Assembly (NCBI GenBank): GCA_017627015.1
Contig: JAGAHP010000043.1
Span: forward strand, 1 to 51,344
Source of the DNA: Bacilli bacterium
GTDB taxonomy: Bacteria > Bacillota_I > Bacilli_A > RF39 > UBA660
Direction of reading: 5' to 3'
Length of the DNA stretch: 51,344 nucleotides
Of this stretch, positions 50,341 through 51,344 are shown in pieces. How positions within the stretch are numbered: the first letter of the stretch is position 1; every line of letters begins with the position of its first letter. The position numbers and the translations under genes were made by a program. The notes under the pieces are model-generated. The model ran no database searches. It was not told where the DNA came from and saw nothing but the letters and a program-made list of their open reading frames with translations.

Positions 50341-50359
50341 AAGTATACCTCCTAATTAA

Positions 50360-50388
50360 ATTATAAAAGTATTTTAATTTTTTATCAA
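50360..50388 (-). promoter_or_regulatory. Promoter of the DUF362-HNH operon
   Basis: TTGATA (50388-50383) and TATAAT (50365-50360) are 17 bases apart on the minus strand. Confidence 0.7.
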
Positions 50389-50392
50389 TATT

Positions 50393-50401
50393 TGATATAA
50401 T
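50393..50401 (+). promoter_or_regulatory. Extended -10 promoter of the sortase B gene
   Basis: TGATATAAT on the plus strand, 15 bases before the ATG, back to back with the divergent DUF362 promoter. Confidence 0.55.
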
Positions 50402-50416
50402 TAAATTGGTGAAAAT

Positions 50417-51199
50417 ATGAATAATAAAAGAGTTGAACAAATTGATAAAGAAATTAAAACTATGAAAAAAATTAGATTTAGTCATTTATTCTTTAATTTA
50501 ATACTACTAGGTATTATCTTATTTTGTTTATTTAAAATAGGATTATGGTTTTATGATAATTATAAAAGTAGTAAGGTAAAAAAGAACTATAAAGATGTAC
50601 AAGAAAAAATAGATAATACTAATATTGATAAAATTAAAAAAGAAGAAATTAATATTAAAGAATTAAAGAATCAAAATAGTGATACTGTTGGCTGGTTAAA
50701 AGTTAATAATACCGATATAAGTTACCCCATTGTTAAAACAAATGATAATGAGTATTATATGAATAGAAGTTTTGACAAATCATATAATTCTGCTGGATGG
50801 CCATTTATAGATTACAAGAATAAATTAGATGGCACTGATAAAAATATAGTTATATATGGCCATAATAGAAGAAACGGTGATATGTTTGGTACTTTAAAAA
50901 ATACTTTAAGAGAAGAATGGTACACAAATAAAGAAAATCATGAAATATTATTTATCACTGAAAAAGAAAAGCAAAAATATCAAGTATATGCCGTATATGA
51001 AGTACCTAATGAAGAATACTATATAAATACAGAATTAGATGATACTAGTTATAGTGAATTCTTAAATAAAGTTTCTAGTAGAAGTTATTATAATTTTAAT
51101 GTAAATTTAGATACAAGTAGACCTACTATTACATTATCTACTTGTTCTGGTAATGATAAATATAGAACTGTATTACACGCAATTAAAAAGACTAATTAA
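50417..51199 (+). CDS. srtB: Class B sortase
   Basis: Membrane cysteine transpeptidase. 260 residues with an N-terminal basic segment and one span (about 24-46). The sortase core has NSDTVGWLKVNNTDISYPIV, typical of class B, then GWPFIDYKN, His149 in VIYGHNRRNGDMFG, Cys243 in TLSTCSGNDKYR and Arg250. In other species class B sortases anchor haem-uptake proteins or assemble special pili; no substrate with a sorting signal is encoded next to it. It differs from the small sortase at 6812-7306. GGTGAAAAT precedes the ATG. Confidence 0.93.
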   Translation: MNNKRVEQIDKEIKTMKKIRFSHLFFNLILLGIILFCLFKIGLWFYDNYKSSKVKKNYKDVQEKIDNTNIDKIKKEEINIKELKNQNSDTVGWLKVNNTDISYPIVKTNDNEYYMNRSFDKSYNSAGWPFIDYKNKLDGTDKNIVIYGHNRRNGDMFGTLKNTLREEWYTNKENHEILFITEKEKQKYQVYAVYEVPNEEYYINTELDDTSYSEFLNKVSSRSYYNFNVNLDTSRPTITLSTCSGNDKYRTVLHAIKKTN

Positions 51200-51216
51200 T
51201 TAGTCTTTTCTTTTTT
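51186..51216 (+). terminator. Terminator of srtB
   Basis: An 11-bp stem AAAAGACTAAT/ATTAGTCTTTT with a 2-base centre, then TTTTTT on the plus strand. Confidence 0.8.
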
Positions 51217-51238
51217 GTAATTTCAACCGCACCACTTT
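51214..51238. repeat. Probable terminal inverted repeat of an IS30-like element
   Basis: TTGTAATTTCAACCGCACCA directly follows the srtB terminator and directly precedes the end of a transposase frame on the other strand. The composition is unlike the AT-rich surroundings. IS30-type ends typically carry a G/C-rich block next to TTGCA or GAAATTAC-like bases. The other end lies beyond the window, so the pair cannot be checked. Confidence 0.5.
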
Positions 51239-51344
51239 ATTTATAATTTAATTCTATCTCACAACTACTTTTAAAGTCAAATATTTTTCTTGGCATAGTG
51301 TTTATTTCAAAACAAATATCATCTAAGAATGATTGTGGGACATA
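51237..51344 (-). mobile_element. C-terminal end of an IS30-like transposase, cut by the window edge
   Basis: The last 35 codons of a minus-strand frame entering from the right edge and ending in TAA at 51237. It includes the stretch FLDDICFEINTMPRKIFDFK. The pattern N-x-[MR]-P-R-K followed by F-D-F-K-[TS] matches the end of IS30-family transposases, where R-P-R-K-x-L-x-[FYW]-x-T-P is conserved. The rest of the element, and whether it is intact, cannot be seen. Confidence 0.65.

Overview
This is a very AT-rich, compact stretch of bacterial chromosome. It fits an uncultured, probably gut-dwelling, anaerobic low-GC Gram-positive (Bacillota, Bacilli or Mollicutes-like relatives). The signs are strong GGAGG-type ribosome binding sites, U-tailed hairpin terminators, sortases with a cell-wall anchored protein, an oxygen-sensitive class III ribonucleotide reductase as the only one seen, and a minimal SufBCD system. 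TGA is used as a stop codon in several genes (for example at 1544, 29458 and 49055), so the code is standard and this is not a Mycoplasma. Almost all genes are on the minus strand. The exceptions are a three-gene ABC importer (14014-16511), a Crp/Fnr-type regulator (34912-35541) and a class B sortase (50417-51199). No stretch longer than 300 bases lacks a gene; the largest gaps are about 230 bases (800-1030) and 180 bases (8703-8882). I saw no tRNA, rRNA or CRISPR array.

Layout. 1-967: start of the S10 ribosomal operon (rpsJ, rplC) with promoter and leader. 1031-2599: MFS transporter, small membrane protein and a 48-residue microprotein. 2641-6731: FtsX-type ABC exporter operon with its own two-component system. 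6812-8702: thioester/Cna-B surface adhesin with an overlapping dedicated sortase. 8883-13940: ligA, then a pcrA-type helicase and nucleotidyltransferase pair. 14014-16993: NMT1-type ABC importer facing guaD. 17004-19893: ABC exporter with an XRE regulator and a DUF6442-like protein. 19994-21620: AlkD-like glycosylase, acidic small protein and CPBP-like membrane protein. 21681-26765: a second two-component/ABC module. 26825-29913: tsaE-tsaB-rimI-HAD-tsaD operon for tRNA t6A synthesis. 29997-31994: NlpC/P60 wall hydrolase, DUF1292 and XRE. 32106-35541: nrdD-nrdG divergent from the Crp/Fnr regulator. 35549-40660: tandem-domain ThyX, DHH phosphoesterase and several poorly known genes. 40709-44815: phosphatase and rrf2-sufC-sufB-sufD. 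44884-49027: pseudokinase, TspO, unknowns, trxB-trxA and a lipoprotein. 49055-51344: DUF362 and HNH-like pair, sortase B and the end of an IS30-like element.

The best new material is regulatory. A 16-bp palindrome between nrdD and its divergent Crp/Fnr regulator is centred near -41.5 of the nrdD promoter and overlaps the regulator's own -35. An IscR-like palindrome lies inside the suf promoter spacer. Two 21-bp-spaced operator copies abut the -10 of the second ABC exporter, and two near-identical palindromes flank the promoter of the XRE/ABC exporter operon. Many genes are driven by TGnTATAAT extended -10 promoters placed directly in, or right behind, the terminator of the upstream gene. The surface adhesin has a terminator-like hairpin in its leader.
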